A DNA stretch of 37,877 nucleotides from an uncultured Actinomycetes bacterium (GTDB lineage: Bacteria; Actinomycetota; Coriobacteriia; Coriobacteriales; Atopobiaceae): the NCBI GenBank assembly GCA_900314685.1, contig OMWE01000021.1, positions 1 to 37,877 on the forward strand, written 5' to 3'. Under the pieces are notes generated by a model. The model did no database searches. It was not told the DNA's origin and saw nothing but the letters and a program-made list of their open reading frames with translations. Positions 6,390 through 15,790 of the stretch are shown here, piece by piece. Numbering within the stretch: position 1 is the first letter of the stretch; every line of letters starts with the position of its first letter. The translations under genes were made by a program, and so were the position numbers.

Positions 6390-9277
6390 TTAGCCATCCT
6401 TACCGGCGCGAATGCGGCGTCCAATCACCACGACCCCCGCCGCCAGCGCCGCGACACCCACGACCTGCAGAATCAGCGCATACGCGCCGCCCGTCCCAGG
6501 CATGTCGGGCTGTTTGAGGTCGGTCATAGCAATGCTGAACACCCCGTTGCCGTCTGCCGTGATGTTCGACTGGGCACCCGTGATGCTGGTGAACGCCGCG
6601 GTGCCGTCCTTGTTGATAACGAGCGTCATGGAGCCGGTCGGCTTCTGATAGCCCGCGGGGGCATCGGTCTCGGTGATCGTGTAGGTGCCAGCGAGCAGGC
6701 CCGTGACAGAAATCTTGCCGTCATCGCCGGTCGTGAGCTTGACCACGCTCGTGCTGGCGTTGCCGTCGCTGGCGTAGTAGCTCGTCTGGGCCCCGTCAGT
6801 GCTGGTAACTGTGAAGGACGCACCTGCCAAGGGCGAGGCAGAGTCATCGGACACATCCGCGCTGCGGCCGCTCTTGGTGATGGTCAACCCGAACCGCCGA
6901 GGCCGCTTCTTGTTGGTGACGGTGGCTGAGGCGTCACCGTTGCCATACACGTGAGTCACGGTGTTCTCCGAGACCACAATCTGGCCATCACCCACATAGA
7001 AGGACTGCTTCTGCGGATCAGCCGTATTGGCGTAGGTCACGGTCGTGTCATATCCGTCGACCGTACTCTCCTCCACGGCGTAGATAATGGACTCATAAGA
7101 GCCATCCTTCTTCAGCTTCTTGGGCACAAGATTGTCGAAGGTGCCGGTCCAGTTGTTTTCCGCCGACAGGGTGAGCGTGTTGTTCGTGGCGGTGCCGTCC
7201 TGCTTGAGCGTGACCGTCACGCTGTCCGGATGCTCGTCCGCGGCAAGCTCGTTGCCGTCCTCGTCCTGCCAGACCTTGGTCACCTGCAGCTTCGTGGCAC
7301 CCACCTGGATGACCGGCTTGGGATAGGTTGCGCTCTGGTCGGTTCCGTCGGCCTTGTAGGTCGCAGTGGCGGACTCGTTGGAGAAGAAGCCCGGCCTGCC
7401 AGCAGACGTCTTGTTACCAGACGCCGCATAGTCGGTGCCTGCCTCGCCCACAGTGGAGCTATAACCCGTACTGTTGCTGTCAGCAGTCTTGTTAGCCGCG
7501 AACTCCTGATAGGCGGCATTGGTCGCCTGCACATTGTAGGAAAGCGTGTAGCGGTAGTTCTTATCCAGCTGGTAGGTTGGGTTGAAGGTAACAGTCACCG
7601 TGCCGGTAGAATCGTTGGCGCTCGAAGCCGTAAAGCTGACACTCTTGATAATGCCCCGACCATCGGTCGTTACCTCGTTACCGCTCCACAGGACCTTGGT
7701 GTCGCCGCCAGCCTTGACCTTGCCGTCGGCGTCAAGCTCCTGCATGATCACCTTGAAGTCGGGCTGAGCCTGGTAGAGCCGCACGTAGGCGCTCAAGTTG
7801 TCCGTGATGGACACGTTGTCCACCGCCTTGGCGGCAGTAGACCCCCCGCTAGAGCTGCCACCAGAGCTCTGCATGATCTCCTGCAGGGCGGCGGTGAGGT
7901 CGGAGCTGTCCTGCGCGCTGAAGTACTTGCCGGCAGTGTTGCAGTCGCTTGTTGTGCCAGCCATCTGCTTCAAGACGTACGGACTGCCCTGGCCGTAGCC
8001 AGCATCGCTGTCGCCGCTGGTCGTGAACTCGTCGGAGATGCCGATGGTATAGGTGGTGAGGTTGACGCCCATATCACGCAGCTTCTGCTGAAACTGGCCG
8101 CTACCGCTTTGGTAGATGGCACCCAGCTGCCCGTTGTTTGCATATTGGCTTGCCTCTAGCGCTCTCTTGGTGGCACCTAGTTCGTTTGCATAGCTGCCGT
8201 TCCACACGTTGAGAGTTCCCTGCATGGAAGTGGCCATGTTCCAAGGATACTGGTAGGTCTTCATCGGGCCCGTATCGTCGACAAGCTCTCTGTCGGATTC
8301 GGTGCCGTCGCCCCAACGCCTGTCAACAAGAGGACTGCCCGGCATCGACGCATCTCCTGGTATGGCTGTATTCTCAGATGGCGTCGCAGTCATATCTGGT
8401 AGATAGAAAGTGGGCACTCCGTCGCTCAAGAAAACGAGCACCTTTTTATTGCCGTCGTTTTTCTTCTCGTCGAGTTTGGCAAGCACTTCTCGCAAACCTG
8501 CCGTGTAGTTCGTGCCCTGCATATATCGGAGGCGTGAGATTATTACGAGCTTGTCGTTTTCGTCCCTGATATAGCCATCAACATACTGGCTGCTGTTAAG
8601 GCTTGTGAACTTGTCTGTAATCTCATTTCTCAAGTTACTTATGTCGGAAGCATTATTCGTCCAGCCACACAGCGTGCCGGCATCTGAAAACAACGGATCG
8701 ATATTTGGGTTCTGAGGGCAATTGGTAAAGCTGTGAGTTAATTTCCTATAACCCCGGAACACATTATCCCAAGGGTCCATCGCCGAGTTGCCCCAGAAGC
8801 CCACCACCGACACGTTGTTCTTGGGGTCCTGCAGGATGCTGCTCACCACATCACTACCCATGATGTTGGCCATGGCCTGGTAGCGCTTGGTCTCCTCGGA
8901 GCTTGACATGGCGCTGTCCATGCTGGCAGAGAAGTCCAGGCAGAAGACGACGTCGATGTTCTCCTTCTCCTTGGCAGGCTTGTCGGTGCCCGGCGTCACA
9001 GGACCGTTTATGTCAAGGTTGAGGCGGTAGTAGTCTTCGCCGCGAAGGGTGGTGTCCGGGTTGTCTCCCCCGTCGCCCAGCGCGTCGATGGTCTTGTGCA
9101 CAGCAACTGCCTTGGGAGCGGCAGGAGCGTCTCCCTCAGCGGCGTAGGCCGACGTCACCCATGCGTTTACCCCCCCAGGAGGGGCGTGACGGCCATTGCC
9201 AGCGCGGTGGCGATGGTCGCCGTAATGGTTGCTGCCTTGTGTATTCCTTGCGCTATTCGTGAGTGTCGGATAATCAT
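6390..9277 (-). CDS. Pilus tip adhesin with vWA domain; frame interrupted in the signal peptide
   Basis: Very large surface protein. The body (frame open from 9158 down) has a von Willebrand A domain with the MIDAS motif DFSAS, a long beta-rich stalk, at least two Cna-B/SpaA repeats (E-box in GTYTITETDAPAGY) and a sorting signal MPGTG followed by a membrane helix and an RRIRAGKDG tail. The body lacks a signal peptide in its own frame. A separate frame starting at ATG 9277 encodes a textbook signal sequence (charged RHSRIAQGIHK, then a hydrophobic run) and stops at TAA right after seven G. With eight G the two frames fuse into a 962-residue preprotein cleaved after AYA (residue 46), with MIDAS at 115-119. 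As sequenced, export is predicted off. The ribosome-binding site at 9277 is weak (GGTG). Confidence 0.85.
9170..9176 (-). repeat. Poly-G tract (7 G on the coding strand) at the signal-peptide frameshift
   Basis: Seven C on the plus strand are seven G in the adhesin mRNA, directly before an in-frame TAA. Adding one G opens the reading frame through the signal-peptide cleavage site into the adhesin body. Homopolymer G/C tracts in the 5' part of surface-protein genes are the known substrate for slipped-strand phase variation. A sequencing or assembly miscount is the main alternative. Confidence 0.75.
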
Positions 9278-9783
9278 ATTTTGATCACACCATTGCTATA
9301 TTGATGTTATATATCAATACTTTCATACATAACAACTTATGCATGACAGCAGCATCATCGCAGTTAGAATAGGTTGTTATCATGCATTATTACAGTTCGA
9401 CACATTTATATACAATGCGATTTATCGCACATTATTGGCGCATAGAACTTTTCAATCAACCCGATGAATAATCTATTCTTCAACTAATTACTAAACGTTA
9501 CTTTCTCCGTGAACGGTATGTATTGACCGTTCAGAGGCATCTGCTCGAGGACATCTTGTCTTGTTTTTATTTTGTGAGGTACCTAACGAGTTGCCGTATA
9601 CTAACCGACGTCAATGCGTTGCCAGGTGGCGTAAGTCCGATTGACCACCTGGCAGTCTGCATGTGTGTCTCTGCAATGCGCGACTCTTTGCGGTGTGCGC
9701 CCTTATGGCACACGCTCTCGTCGAATCGTGCGACCTGATTCCCGCCGACAGCCAGGTACTGCTGGCTCGTCGAAGGGATTTAT
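9278..9783. promoter_or_regulatory. AT-rich divergent control region between pilus operon and MFS gene
   Basis: About 500 bases without a gene, strikingly AT-rich from 9278 to about 9500. It holds several operator-like structures: TGCGAT-TT-ATCGCA at 9416-9429; TGAACGGT inverted at 9510-9517 and 9526-9533; and a 10-bp inverted repeat TGCCAGGTGG at 9620-9629 / 9645-9654, able to form a hairpin in the MFS leader. A weaker GTGTGC/GCACAC hairpin is at 9693-9713. Promoters for both divergent units must lie here, but I cannot assign exact -35/-10 pairs. Confidence 0.5.
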
Positions 9784-11076
9784 ATGACTCAAGCAGAACA
9801 AATCATGCAATTGTCGGGCGCACAACCGTCTGACACGGTGCTGGAGCACGCGGCGAGGCCTGCGGGCGCCACGTCCGGTGCTAGCGCCACGTCCGCTGCG
9901 GGCGCCCAGCCCCGCCTCTGGACCCGGGACCTCGTCCTGATCATCCTGGTCAACCTGTGCGTCTTCACCAACCACATCATGTCGCTCTCCACCTTCCCCT
10001 TCTACGTGAAGGCGCTCGGCGGCACGGAGGCGCTCGCGGGCATCTGCGCCGCGGTCTTCTCCTTCGTGGCGGTGATCATCCGCCCGTTCGTCGGCTGGTG
10101 GCTCGACAACGGCGTCCGCCGCACCGCCCTGGTGCTCGGCCTCTTGCTCATGAGCCTGGCGCCGACGGGATACGTGCTGGTACCGACGCTGTCCATCGTG
10201 ATCGCCTGCCGCATGGTCCACGGCGTGGGCCTGTCCTTCTCCAACTCGACCACCGCGACCGTCGCCTCCGACGTCATCTGCCGGCCCCGCTTCGCCGAGG
10301 GCATGGGCTACTTCGGCATGGCCACGGCGCTCGCCTCGGCCATCGCCCCGGCGCTCGGCCTGTCGCTCATGGAGGGCGCGGGCTTCCAGGCGCTCTACCT
10401 CACCGCGACCGGCATCACGCTCGTGGGCCTCGTGCTCTTCCTCTTCATCCACGCGCCGCGCATCGACGTGCCGCAGAAAAAGCTCGACTTCCGCACCCTC
10501 ATCAACCGCGACTCCCTGCCCGCCTCGGTCACCATGCTGGTCTTTATGTTCACCTTCGGCGCGCTCGAGAACTTCGTGGCCATCTTCGCCGCGGAAGAAG
10601 GACTGCCCTCCGGCTCGCTCTATTTCGTGATCATGAGCGTGATGCTACTGCTCGTGCGTGTCTTCCTGGGCAAGCTGGTGGACCAGAGGGGCGAGGCCGT
10701 CTTTGTCTACACCTGCAACGCGGCTATGCTCGCGGCCTTTCTGCTGCTGGCGCTCGTGCCCGACGCCGTGACTTACGTGATCTCCGCCGCGCTGGCGGGC
10801 TACGCCTTCGGCGGGCTCGAGCCGTCGCTGCAGTCCATGGCCGTGCACACCTCCACCGACGAGACGCGCGGATCGGCCAACTCGACCTTCCTGTGCGGCT
10901 ACGACATCGGCTACGGCCTGGGCGGCGGCATCGCCGGCTCGCTGATCACGGGACTGGGGTACTCCGCGATGTGGGCGATCGTCTCGCTGGCGTGCGTGGC
11001 GTCCGTGCTCATCTACGTGTGCTGGGCGCGCCACAGCGACACGAGCTTCTCCAAGATGCTCGTGCAGGGCAAGTAG
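9784..11076 (+). CDS. Major facilitator superfamily transporter
   Basis: 430 aa, about 12 hydrophobic helices. The first 45 residues are a polar, Ala/Ser/Thr-rich leader (ATSGASATSAAGA) before the first helix. The loop between helices 2 and 3 has the MFS motif A pattern, seen as GWWLDNGVRR. The ATG follows AAGGGAT. The family moves sugars, drugs or metabolites by proton coupling; the substrate cannot be told from sequence, though the pattern resembles drug/metabolite exporters. A strong bidirectional terminator follows. Confidence 0.85.
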   Translation: MTQAEQIMQLSGAQPSDTVLEHAARPAGATSGASATSAAGAQPRLWTRDLVLIILVNLCVFTNHIMSLSTFPFYVKALGGTEALAGICAAVFSFVAVIIRPFVGWWLDNGVRRTALVLGLLLMSLAPTGYVLVPTLSIVIACRMVHGVGLSFSNSTTATVASDVICRPRFAEGMGYFGMATALASAIAPALGLSLMEGAGFQALYLTATGITLVGLVLFLFIHAPRIDVPQKKLDFRTLINRDSLPASVTMLVFMFTFGALENFVAIFAAEEGLPSGSLYFVIMSVMLLLVRVFLGKLVDQRGEAVFVYTCNAAMLAAFLLLALVPDAVTYVISAALAGYAFGGLEPSLQSMAVHTSTDETRGSANSTFLCGYDIGYGLGGGIAGSLITGLGYSAMWAIVSLACVASVLIYVCWARHSDTSFSKMLVQGK

Positions 11077-11109
11077 CGGCCGACCGCTTTGGTCGCAACC
11101 CGATCAAAA

Positions 11110-11148
11110 CAGAGCGCCTCACCCCTATTTGTGGGATGAGGCGCTCTG
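11110..11148. terminator. Bidirectional terminator between the MFS and TM2 genes
   Basis: CAGAGCGCCTCA (11110-11121) pairs perfectly with 11137-11148, extended by CCC/GGG. Four A precede it (giving a U-run for the minus-strand gene) and a pyrimidine-rich stretch follows. It sits between the convergent MFS and TM2-protein genes. Confidence 0.85.
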
Positions 11149-11177
11149 CGCTCTTCTTCAGCGTCGTGCGGAAGCCG

Positions 11178-11852
11178 CTAGCGCGCGTACTTGCCGTTGA
11201 TGAAGCGGATCTCTCTCGCCTTGCCGAAGTGCGAGGAGCCGTACGCCTCGACCATGGCTATGACCCAGTCGACGAACCCCCAGATACCGAGCGTCATCCA
11301 GCCAAGCAGGAGCTTTGCGACACCGACGCCGATCTGGCCGCGCATGAAGCGGTCGACGCCAAATCCGCCCAGCAGGAATGCATAGAGCCAGACGTAAACG
11401 TTCTTGTTTATGTCCTTGACGTTGATGTTGACGTTCATGCCCATCTGCTGATACGGGATGTCGGTCTGGGCGTACTGCGCGCCGGGCTGGGCGTACTGGG
11501 CAGCGGACTGTGCATACTGGCTGCTTGCCTGACTGTACTGACCAGCGGCCTGACTGTACTGACCAGTGGCCTGACTGTACTGGGCGCCGGGCTGGCCGTA
11601 CTGGGCGCCGGGCTGCCGATGGCTCTGGTAACCGTTGGGCTGCTGCCCGGCATAGCGGGACGCCGTGGAGGGTGCGATCGCCCTGGACGGGCCCGCAGGC
11701 GCACCGTAGCTGGAATAAGAGGTCGACGTCGCGGCTGACTGACCTGCGGAAACGCTCGCGGGACGGGCCGTCGGGGCTTTGAGTTTGCTGCCGCAAGAGG
11801 GACAGAATGCGGCGCCGTCGGCCACCTTGGTACCGCAGTTGGGGCAAAACAT
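11178..11852 (-). CDS. Zinc-ribbon TM2-domain membrane protein
   Basis: 224 aa starting at MFCPNCG (AGAGGA upstream supports this start). An N-terminal zinc ribbon has Cys 3, 6, 17 and 20 as two CPxCG knuckles. A low-complexity linker follows, rich in QYxQ units (QYSQA, QYAQS, QPGAQYGQPGAQY). The C-terminal TM2 domain consists of VWLYAFLLGGFGVDRF, then two helices through GWMTLGIWGFVDWV. TM2 proteins are small membrane proteins of unclear role. The linker repeats are coded by 18-36-bp tandem DNA units, so its length may vary between strains. Confidence 0.85.
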   Translation of the reverse strand: MFCPNCGTKVADGAAFCPSCGSKLKAPTARPASVSAGQSAATSTSYSSYGAPAGPSRAIAPSTASRYAGQQPNGYQSHRQPGAQYGQPGAQYSQATGQYSQAAGQYSQASSQYAQSAAQYAQPGAQYAQTDIPYQQMGMNVNINVKDINKNVYVWLYAFLLGGFGVDRFMRGQIGVGVAKLLLGWMTLGIWGFVDWVIAMVEAYGSSHFGKAREIRFINGKYAR

Positions 11853-12078
11853 GTTGTGGTTCCTCTCTCCCGGCGGGGCGGTAGCCCCCGATACGCGCGG
11901 GCGGAATCCCGGCACGTGCGCACAACCTCATGCAAGCACTATACGACCGCTTTGTGTCCCGCCTGTTGCGTAACATTTTATTGCGTCGACATCGGCTATC
12001 GTGCTGGTAGTGCCTATGGTATCGGGAGCACCGCGCACTCGCGTCCGCACCCGAGACCGCCCCAGGGAAGGAGAGATC

Positions 12079-12594
12079 ATGCCCACACCCGCCGACCACA
12101 CCGCACTCGAGCTCGCCATGTGCGAATACGACCGCGACGACCCGCGCCGCATCCAGCACTTCGTGAAAGTGCACGCCTTTGCCCGCACGATCGCGCTGGC
12201 CGAGGGCGTGGACGCCGACACCCTCCACACGGTCGAGGCGGCGGCCATCGTGCACGACGCGGGCATCCACGAGTCCGAGCGCCGCTACGGCGACACCGCG
12301 GGCCCGCACCAGGAGGCGCTGGGGCCGGACGTCGCGCGCCCCATGCTCGAGGCCGCGGGTTACCCGCCTGAAGAGGTCGAGCGCGTCTGCTGGCTCGTCG
12401 CGCACCATCACCAATACGCGCACATCGAGGCGCTCGACCACCAGATCCTCGTGGAGGCCGACTTCCTCGTGAACATCTACGAAGACGCACCGACCGACCC
12501 CGGGCAGCGCCGGCGCATGGCGGCCGCGGCGCGCGAGAGGGTCTTCCGCACCGCCACGGGCACGCGTCTGCTGGAGGCGCAGTTCCTCGCGTAG
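12079..12594 (+). CDS. HD-domain protein (putative phosphohydrolase)
   Basis: 171 aa; the start is set by AAGGAG seven bases before the ATG. The metal-binding HD pattern is visible: His in HFVKVHAFAR, His-Asp in AAIVHDAGIH, His in VAHHHQYAHIE, and Asp in ILVEADFLVNIYED. HD proteins use these residues to bind divalent metals and hydrolyse phosphomonoesters or nucleotides; the substrate is unknown. It converges on treR, with only a short repeat-like spacer between them. Confidence 0.8.
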   Translation: MPTPADHTALELAMCEYDRDDPRRIQHFVKVHAFARTIALAEGVDADTLHTVEAAAIVHDAGIHESERRYGDTAGPHQEALGPDVARPMLEAAGYPPEEVERVCWLVAHHHQYAHIEALDHQILVEADFLVNIYEDAPTDPGQRRRMAAAARERVFRTATGTRLLEAQFLA

Positions 12595-12624
12595 GTGTGT
12601 CACTCCCCCGTCCCCTGTCACACC
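12595..12624. repeat. Interspersed intergenic repeat (second copy at 2-26)
   Basis: GTGTGTCACTCCCCCGTC and the following bases match the window's first bases (2-26) with about three differences. It lies exactly between two convergent stop codons. Similar sequence in two unrelated gaps suggests an interspersed repeat family. Confidence 0.5.
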
Positions 12625-13340
12625 TCCTGGCGCATAGCGACGGTGCTGAAGGAGAAGCAGTCCGGCCGGTGGTGCGAGCGCGTGTACTCGAACATGAGGC
12701 CCTCGGAGTCAAAGGTGCGGTTGGCGACCACTGCCACGCAGTCGTACCCGTCCAGGTCGAGGTAGGCGTGGTCGTCCGGACCCACCGTCTCCACCGTGAT
12801 GGTGCGCTTGCTCATGGTGACATGCATGCCCAGCGGGCCCTCCAGGTACGCGAAGACGCTCTGTTCCGCGATCTCGCGCGTCAGGCCGGGCACCGCGCGC
12901 TGCAGGAAATAGTTGTCGTCCAGGATGAGCGCCTTGCCGTCGATGCGGCGCACGCGCTTGAGGTGCCACAGGCCCTCCCCCGCCGCGAAACCCGACTGGG
13001 CGGCCAGCGCCTCGTCGCACACGACCTCCTCAAAGACCGGGATCTCGGTCACGGCGTTGAGGTGGTTGCGGGCGCTGGCCTCGGCGAAGGTCTCGATGCC
13101 GCCCAGCTCGAAGGGGGCGCGCTCCTGCGGCAGGTAGGTGACGCGCACGCCCTTGCCGTGGATGGGCTGCACGTAGCCCTCCTGCGCCAGCATGGCGATG
13201 GCGCGGCGCACGGTATTGTGCGAGCACTTGAACCTCTCGACCAGCTGGCTCTCCGACGGTATGAACGACTGGTAGGGCCACTCCCCCGACCGCAGCGACT
13301 CCAGCAGCGAGCGATATATGTCCCCGTAGACTGCCCTCAT
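12618..13340 (-). CDS. treR: GntR/HutC-family repressor, likely trehalose operon regulator
   Basis: 240 aa. The N-terminal winged helix-turn-helix (SESQLVERFKCSHNTVRRAI, then AMLAQEGYVQPIHGKGVRV) is classic GntR. The remainder is a UTRA effector domain of the size seen in TreR-type regulators, which bind trehalose-6-phosphate or a related phosphosugar. It is divergent from treP-treC, and the 407-bp gap holds five operator-like boxes, so control of the trehalose operon and of itself is a strong inference. GGGAG lies 11 bases before the ATG. Confidence 0.85.
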   Translation of the reverse strand: MRAVYGDIYRSLLESLRSGEWPYQSFIPSESQLVERFKCSHNTVRRAIAMLAQEGYVQPIHGKGVRVTYLPQERAPFELGGIETFAEASARNHLNAVTEIPVFEEVVCDEALAAQSGFAAGEGLWHLKRVRRIDGKALILDDNYFLQRAVPGLTREIAEQSVFAYLEGPLGMHVTMSKRTITVETVGPDDHAYLDLDGYDCVAVVANRTFDSEGLMFEYTRSHHRPDCFSFSTVAMRQEV

Positions 13341-13747
13341 GACCGATGGTTCTCCCGTCCCCTGCGCACCATGCGTCTATCTGTCAAACAAATTGTAAGC
13401 CCTATTGTTATGCATTGTTATAACTTTATCAATCAGCATGAACTTATTTAAATGATTTGAACTTATTTAAATAATACGAACGTATTCAAACCTCTTGTAA
13501 TGCCGTTCGACGCCAAAAATCAGCCGTTCACGGAGATATTAAATTCTGCTTGCGAACATATTTGAATGAGTGCATACTTCTTCATTGAGGTTATTCAAAT
13601 GAGTTCGCACGAGGGCAAGGGGCCCGAGGCGAACGGCCCACGGGCGATCGTCAGATGGCAGCGGAGGCGGCGGACACGCCTCGCGGACACCTCGCAAGCG
13701 CACCGGGGCACGGGGGGACAGGCCAAACCTGCCAAGAAAGGACCAAA
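13341..13747. promoter_or_regulatory. treR-treP intergenic region with five operator-like boxes
   Basis: GAACTTATTTAAAT occurs at 13440-13453 and again at 13459-13472; GAACGTATTCAAAC follows at 13478-13491. All three are in direct orientation at an exact 19-bp period. A fourth (GAACATATTTGAAT) is at 13554-13567, and a fifth, on the minus strand (GAACTCATTTGAAT), is at 13593-13606. Consensus about GAACNTATTTRAAT. The region is AT-rich until 13610, then GC-rich leader to the treP start. A short frame here overlapping treP has no support as a gene. Confidence 0.7.
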
Positions 13748-15745
13748 ATGGGCAAGTACGCACAAGACGCCAAAGAGCTGCTACGGCTCGTCGGCGGCAA
13801 GGAGAATATCGCGGCGGTCACGCACTGCATGACCCGCATGCGGTTCGCCCTGCAGGACCCCGCAAAGGCCGACGTGCCCGCGATCGAGGCGCTGAAGAGC
13901 GTCAAGGGCTCCTTCACGCAGGCCGGCCAGTTCCAGGTGATCATCGGCAACGACGTCGCCGACTTCTACGACGACTTCGTCGCGGTCTCGGGCGTGTCCG
14001 AGGCCTCCAAGGCCGACGTCAAGGCCGCCTCCGCCAACAACCAGAACAAGCTCCAGCAGATCATGGGCGCCATCGCCGAGGTCTTCGCGCCGCTCATCCC
14101 CGCCATCATCACCGGCGGCCTGATCCTGGGCTTCCGCAACGTCCTGGGCGACATGCCCTACTTCGGGCCCGACGGCACGCAGACGCTCGCCAGCATGTCC
14201 CAGTTCTGGACCGGCGTCTACAACTTCCTCTGGCTGATCGGTGAGTCCGTCTTCCACGTGGGCATCCCCGTGGGTATCTGCTGGTCCATCACCAAAAAGA
14301 TGGGCGGCACCCCGATGCTGGGCATCGTGCTGGGCCTCTCGCTCGTGTCCGGCCAGCTGATGAACGCCTACGCCGTCCCCACCGCGACCGCGGCTGACTG
14401 GGCCAACTACACCTGGGACTTCGGGTTCGCGCAGGTGCACATGATCGGCTATCAGGCGCAGGTCATCCCCGCCATCCTCGCCGCTATCGTCTTTAACTAC
14501 CTCGAGCGTTTCTTCAAGAAGATCACGCCCTCCATCGTCCAGATGATCGTCGTGCCCTTCTGCTCGCTGCTCCTCGGCACCATGGCCGCCCACTTCGTCC
14601 TCGGCCCGATCGGCTGGGCCATCGGCACCTGGGTCGGCAACGTCGTGATGGCCGGCATCACCGGCAGCGCCCGCGTGCTCTTCGGCGCCATCTTCGGCGG
14701 CCTCTACGCCCCGCTCGTCATCACCGGCCTGCACCACATGACCAACGCCGTCGACCTGCAGCTCATCGCCAACAACGAGAACCTCGCCAACCCGGCCCTC
14801 CACGGCACGCCCCTGTGGCCCATGATCGCCCTGTCCAACATCGCCCAGGGCTCCGCCGTCCTCGCCATGATCATCCTGCAGAAGAAGGACGAGAACGCCC
14901 AGCAGGTCAACATCCCCGCTTGCCTCTCCTGCTACCTGGGCGTCACCGAGCCCGCCATCTTCGGCGTCAACCTCAAGTACACCTTCCCCTTTGTCTGCGC
15001 CATGATCGGCTCCTCCATCGCCGGCATCCTCTGCTGCGCCTTCGGCGTCCACGCCAACGCGATCGGCGTCGGCGGCCTGCCCGGCATCCTCTCGATCAAC
15101 TCCGCTTACTTCGCCCAGTTCGCCCTCTGCATGGTCGTCGCCGTGGTCGTGCCCTTTGTCCTGACCTATATCGTCGGCAAGCGCCAGGGCATCGACAAGC
15201 AGGCTGAGATCGCCGCGCTCGGCGAGGGCAACGCCCTGGACGAGGCCGACCCGACCCAGGTCACCGCCCGCATCGCCTCCCTCACCGTGGACGGCACCCT
15301 GCGCGCCGCCGTCTCCGGCACCGTGAAGCCCCTGGCCGATGTGGCCGACGGCGTCTTCTCGGCCGGCATGATGGGCGAGGGCGTCGCCATCGACCCGACC
15401 GAGGGCGAGGTCGTGGCCCCCTGCGAGGGCGAGGTGGCCGTGATGATGAAGGAGTCCGGCCACGCCGTGGGCCTGCGCCTGGCCAACGGCCTCGAGGTCC
15501 TCATCCATATCGGCCTGGACACCGTGGACATGCAGGGTGACGGCTTCACCTGCCACGTCAACCAGGGCGACGTCGTGCACCTGGGCGACCCGCTGATCAG
15601 CTTCGACCGTGCCAAGATCGCCGCGGCCGGCCACAAGGACACCGTGATGGAGATCGTCACCGAGGTCGGTGAGGCCCAGGACGTCAAGCTGATCGAGTCC
15701 GGCGAGGCCAAGGCCGGCGAGACCACCGTCGTGACCTTCGCGTAA
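13748..15745 (+). CDS. treP: Trehalose-specific PTS transporter EIIBCA
   Basis: 665 aa; start MGKYAQD after AAGAAAGGA. Imports trehalose with phosphorylation to trehalose-6-phosphate. Domain order: EIIB at 1-80 with phosphorylated Cys27 (AAVTHCMTRMRF), a membrane EIIC domain of about ten helices (about 100-480, including PLIPAIITGGLILGF and GLHHMTNAVDLQL), then a glucose-type EIIA domain with active His587 in EVLIHIGLDTV. Many TreP proteins lack EIIA and borrow it from the glucose system, so this one is self-sufficient. Sugar choice rests on the similarity of the EIIB and EIIC motifs to TreP and on the trehalose-6-phosphate hydrolase directly downstream. Confidence 0.9.
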   Translation: MGKYAQDAKELLRLVGGKENIAAVTHCMTRMRFALQDPAKADVPAIEALKSVKGSFTQAGQFQVIIGNDVADFYDDFVAVSGVSEASKADVKAASANNQNKLQQIMGAIAEVFAPLIPAIITGGLILGFRNVLGDMPYFGPDGTQTLASMSQFWTGVYNFLWLIGESVFHVGIPVGICWSITKKMGGTPMLGIVLGLSLVSGQLMNAYAVPTATAADWANYTWDFGFAQVHMIGYQAQVIPAILAAIVFNYLERFFKKITPSIVQMIVVPFCSLLLGTMAAHFVLGPIGWAIGTWVGNVVMAGITGSARVLFGAIFGGLYAPLVITGLHHMTNAVDLQLIANNENLANPALHGTPLWPMIALSNIAQGSAVLAMIILQKKDENAQQVNIPACLSCYLGVTEPAIFGVNLKYTFPFVCAMIGSSIAGILCCAFGVHANAIGVGGLPGILSINSAYFAQFALCMVVAVVVPFVLTYIVGKRQGIDKQAEIAALGEGNALDEADPTQVTARIASLTVDGTLRAAVSGTVKPLADVADGVFSAGMMGEGVAIDPTEGEVVAPCEGEVAVMMKESGHAVGLRLANGLEVLIHIGLDTVDMQGDGFTCHVNQGDVVHLGDPLISFDRAKIAAAGHKDTVMEIVTEVGEAQDVKLIESGEAKAGETTVVTFA

Positions 15746-15765
15746 CCGCACGTAGTAAGCTCGAG

Positions 15766-15790
15766 GGGGTCGGCTCCTGCCGGCCCCTTC
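15766..15790 (+). terminator. Hairpin between treP and treC (attenuator-like)
   Basis: GGGGGTCGGC, TCCT, GCCGGCCCC form a stem with one G-T pair, followed by a pyrimidine stretch without a clean T-run. It may trim expression of treC relative to treP or stabilise the upstream mRNA. Confidence 0.4.

Noticed and set aside
9957..11738. Long plus-strand frame overlapping the MFS gene in another frame
   Set aside because: Arg/His-rich product with no domain; out-of-frame copy of the MFS coding sequence.
9504..13533. Shared 13-mer CCGTTCACGGAGA (inverted) upstream of the MFS and treP genes
   Set aside because: Many 13-bp matches are expected by chance in a window this size; no further context is shared.
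13566..13832. 88-codon frame in the treP leader
   Set aside because: Overlaps the well-supported treP start out of frame, product is Arg-rich noise and its start lies among regulator boxes.
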